Source of the DNA: a virus
DNA: 33,606 nucleotides
IMG/VR virus record: IMGVR_UViG_3300037225_000810
Coordinates: 1 to 33,606 of that record
Direction: 5' to 3' (one strand)
Shown: one piece after another, positions 31,801 to 33,606 of the stretch
Numbering within the stretch: the stretch's first letter is position 1
Layout: each line of letters opens with the position of its first letter
Translations under genes and position numbers: made by a program
The notes under the pieces: model-generated
The model's input: the letters and a program-made list of their open reading frames with translations, nothing else
The model's database searches: none
Told to the model about the DNA's origin: nothing

Positions 31801-33606
31801 CTTTGGCATCGCTTTGAGCTGGTCCGGCGCCGCCACGAAATGGCAGGTTTACATTCGTCGCAGTGTAGCGGCCTTCTGGGGTTTCATCGGCGAAACCGCC
31901 ATCCCGTCTTACATAGTGCGGAATCTTTCGCCGGGCGAGACGTATGATCTTTGCGTCACGACCGACGGCAATCCGGCGCAGGGCAAGATCGTCACAAAGG
32001 CGTTCAGTGGTGTTCCTTCAGTTCCGCCGCCGGCTCCGCAGAGTTTTATCGCCTCCAAGACCGGCGATTTTATCTCTATTTCCTGGGCTGCGACGACGGA
32101 TTTATCAATTACCGGCTACAACATCACCATGAACGGCGCCGCGCTGGTTGAAGGCTATGCCGGCAATAATTATGTCACGAGCGGCCAGTTGCCCTCCGGG
32201 ACGTATGTATTTGCGGTCACAGCAACCAATCGGTTCGGCCAGACAAGCGAAGCGGCATCATTCACGCTGGAAATCACGCCCTCCGGGAGTTCCGGCGGGC
32301 AGACGGGTTCTAACGCCAAATATATACTGAGCGCGGGAGTGCTGACCTTTACCTGGACATGCTCATCCGATCCACAGATTGACCGCTATGACGTATTCAA
32401 AGCGCCGTCAGGCGGAGCGATCGCTAATGCCGTTTTCGATGGGTCCTTCGCCGTAGTCTCGGGCATTTCCGCCGGCGCCTATTCCACTGCTTACGATTCC
32501 AATTTTGGCCGTTACTTTATCCGCGCGCATTACATTGACGGCACAATGGCGCAGGTTTATGAAACATTTGATATTAATATCCTTGCCCAGGTACAATCGA
32601 TAACCGTCCGTGTGGCCGAACCGAATATTGTAGTCACCTGGCCGGCTGTCGCTGACGCAGAAAAATACGAGATTATAGTTGATAGCGGAAATATCGCCCA
32701 GCAGTCCTGGTCGACCGCGACGCAGTTTTCTTTCCAAATCCCCAAATATGACGCAGTCGTGAGGATTCGGGCCTGGTCTAAAGATGGACGATGGTCCAAA
32801 TGGCAGGAAGAGGAAGTCGCCGTCGCCGGCATCTATAACTGGAACGAAGTCATTAATTTCTCGATCGCTTCTTTTACCGGCGGCAAATATGTCAACATGG
32901 CCTGGATCAACGGCAATACGGTGCAGCGGCCGTCGCTTCTGGGCGGGACCGTGGCAGCGCCATATGCCGCTAATATCAACGATTCTGACCTCTTTAACTT
33001 CGCGGAAGCCTATAGCGCAATCGCAGCAGGAAACTTTCTCAATACGCCGGCGAGCTGGTTCCGGTCGGATTGGTGGACGGAAGAAGATTCATATTTTGAA
33101 AGCCCGATTTATGACCTGGGCGCAATTTATTCCGGCAGGCTGACGTTTTCGTTAACCAGGACAGTCACTGATTACGGGACATCCGCGCCATTGTCGGCCC
33201 TGGACGACATCCTGGCAAAATATCTGAGCAAATATACGATCGATGACCTGACCGACTCCAGCACCCATTTGCAGGCAGATATTGACATATCTGTGGATGG
33301 CTTATCCTGGCAACCAGCAGAAAACGGTGCATGGGTCACGATGCGATACGCGAAAGTGCAGGTGTCAGTCATGCAGGCATCGCCGCTTACAGATATAAAA
33401 ATAACTGCCGGCGCAATCACTCTTGATGTTCCTGACGTGACGGAGAGCGGATCGAAGCAATTAACCGGCGGCGCAACGTCGATAACGTTCGCCTGCACGA
33501 ACAAATTCAACGCGGTCCATTGCGTTATTTGCAGTGCAGCCGGAAATGCAAAGGCCTGGTGCGGCGTGGTTAATGTAGCGAATGGGATAGCGACTATCAC
33601 ATTGAA
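28820..33606 (+). CDS. Tail tip/host-specificity protein J-like, cut at the window end
   Basis: This ORF runs open to the last base: 1595 complete codons, no stop codon. Residues 1-130 have a hydrophobic segment at about 95-130 (YVAAACYLAAAVLVGG) and then VPYQGGAVPILLGKMRVVP, the start of the J core. The hub domains reach to about residue 970. A Trp/Pro-rich insert lies near residues 370-470 (for example WSAWWIGYWKYFAWG). A carbohydrate-binding-like segment, AYGAGAVVTGIQTYCHWKC with YWEQIG, lies near 870-910. About four fibronectin-III-like repeats follow at 974-1336. No separate lambda I-like gene precedes it; the N-terminal hydrophobic part may take that place. The C-terminus should bind the host receptor. 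Confidence 0.9.
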   Translation, partial: MVNDDIIAVLQRNPVDANDRVVKSFAHGITLEECLKAFTYEKITEEYAVKVWINDAEIIEVNWLSVPESDSRIVFCVMPAYEGLAAAIAYIADAIISYLEVESLYVAAACYLAAAVLVGGVVVGGMMALQALFAPKAPGAIGDGTSDSSTYTWGNKVNVPYQGGAVPILLGKMRVVPPRIGLYVETADGKQFLNMLFLVAGHKIDSITGVRINEIPIEQYNPEGMEVQIRFGDINQSAIPFFSSTQSDQAVDVKLTTDWVSRLTEGNTVEGLSITLDCRRGLGVISGNSTAEYSFDVEIEYRQVSPVAEEAFKKLVSQTAIGGYTDLIVPTSRWSVGFAKPAGYTMIGEQIIPNKSSYYRPDGIADGMDWVEVSDGGVNPDPAAHSPGDPANIDLEVYPADLPKNWEWRWIECAPTEGPPDKLPPPDEYGFIIYNDPYEQWSAWWIGYWKYFAWGTYNEIPAPTFGAPRPQTIQKLDITTTSDPHYTLTASQLDAYIVSVPTVQKLTPGVYEVRVRRVADPVGTLTTLDDCWWDALEERVYDPFQYPGSALLGLRIQASDELANSIPVVDMIAERKMVDVMYPATDLTLYPDGWMPTPKPANQHAWASYDVLYNSRYGAHEAPENFDLADFERWAARTTEKGWECNLYIDQTGDVTGVLSRIGSTGMGGTAKLGRRHVCIVDAPEIVGTRRFLFTAGNIASKSYQEDFLGALNRANRLEVIYYDQDADYTKTPMIIKSEDSDNEEIPVQSISLDLIGCTSRNHAIALGNMIIKANRYLTRRATWLAGIDSLGCRIGDVVEVQLYDNPSGRVAEATTSTVRLDTIVELTGPSSIVVKHSTDDTLEQKQIASLIVDSPWVDQLGTGDAYGAGAVVTGIQTYCHWKCIQNHQSSPAILCGDNRYWEQIGSGLNILGTWSQIPAQYDVYSFGLDAEVTKLMRIVNIEKDQNFKKKITAMEYLPQIYENDMSITVPITEPVFQGVRNLVAEEVYVAGGTFGIALSWSGAATKWQVYIRRSVAAFWGFIGETAIPSYIVRNLSPGETYDLCVTTDGNPAQGKIVTKAFSGVPSVPPPAPQSFIASKTGDFISISWAATTDLSITGYNITMNGAALVEGYAGNNYVTSGQLPSGTYVFAVTATNRFGQTSEAASFTLEITPSGSSGGQTGSNAKYILSAGVLTFTWTCSSDPQIDRYDVFKAPSGGAIANAVFDGSFAVVSGISAGAYSTAYDSNFGRYFIRAHYIDGTMAQVYETFDINILAQVQSITVRVAEPNIVVTWPAVADAEKYEIIVDSGNIAQQSWSTATQFSFQIPKYDAVVRIRAWSKDGRWSKWQEEEVAVAGIYNWNEVINFSIASFTGGKYVNMAWINGNTVQRPSLLGGTVAAPYAANINDSDLFNFAEAYSAIAAGNFLNTPASWFRSDWWTEEDSYFESPIYDLGAIYSGRLTFSLTRTVTDYGTSAPLSALDDILAKYLSKYTIDDLTDSSTHLQADIDISVDGLSWQPAENGAWVTMRYAKVQVSVMQASPLTDIKITAGAITLDVPDVTESGSKQLTGGATSITFACTNKFNAVHCVICSAAGNAKAWCGVVNVANGIATITL

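Overview
The window reads as a Mu-type transposable prophage of a Gram-negative bacterium. It is cut off at the right inside its last tail gene. About 111 bp at the left are probably host DNA. Mid-50s GC, Sec signal peptides on phage proteins and a lambda-style lysis and tail set fit a proteobacterium or desulfobacterial relative, but nothing here fixes the host. No tRNA, rRNA, CRISPR array, insertion sequence or host housekeeping gene was seen.

Left end and switch (about 112-2060): a candidate phage terminus starts at 112, with three transposase-site-like motifs and a 10-bp-phased GGGAT array. Two minus-strand genes follow, a secreted cargo protein and an S24-type self-cleaving repressor. 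A palindrome-rich control region carries a near-consensus early promoter, then the Ner-like gene.

Early operon (2110-9153, plus strand): a regulator-like protein, a one-helix peptide, transposase A (DDE), the ATPase B, two winged-helix-like proteins, GemA, Gam and a run of small Cys-rich or membrane proteins. It ends with a Com-like zinc ribbon. No Mor/C late activator is recognised.

Lysis and packaging (9394-16576): after a strong terminator come holin candidates, an SLT transglycosylase, a lipoprotein-like protein, a YiiX-like amidase, a TraR/DksA zinc finger, gp25/26-position proteins, a DUF3486 (Mu gp27) protein, large terminase, portal and an F-like minor head protein.

Head (16638-21695): one ORF joins a prohead-protease region, a scaffold-like region and an HK97/gpT-like major capsid protein, with a strong internal ribosome-binding site in front of the scaffold-capsid part. 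Next come three exported or membrane-anchored proteins: a cement-like protein with a signal peptide, a membrane-anchored TPR protein, and a beta-rich decoration-like protein with a signal peptide.

Tail (21747-33606): connector, HK97-gp10-like, terminator and tube proteins, a G/GT-like chaperone pair needing a -1 frameshift, a tape measure, then lambda M-, L-, K- and J-like tip proteins. The phage therefore pairs Mu replication with a lambda-like non-contractile tail, the plan known from Pseudomonas B3/D3112-like phages. The most interesting points are the nested capsid start, the frameshifted chaperone, the signal-peptide virion-like proteins, the left-end cargo gene and the phased repeats at the terminus. 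All functional calls come from reading translations; no database search was run.
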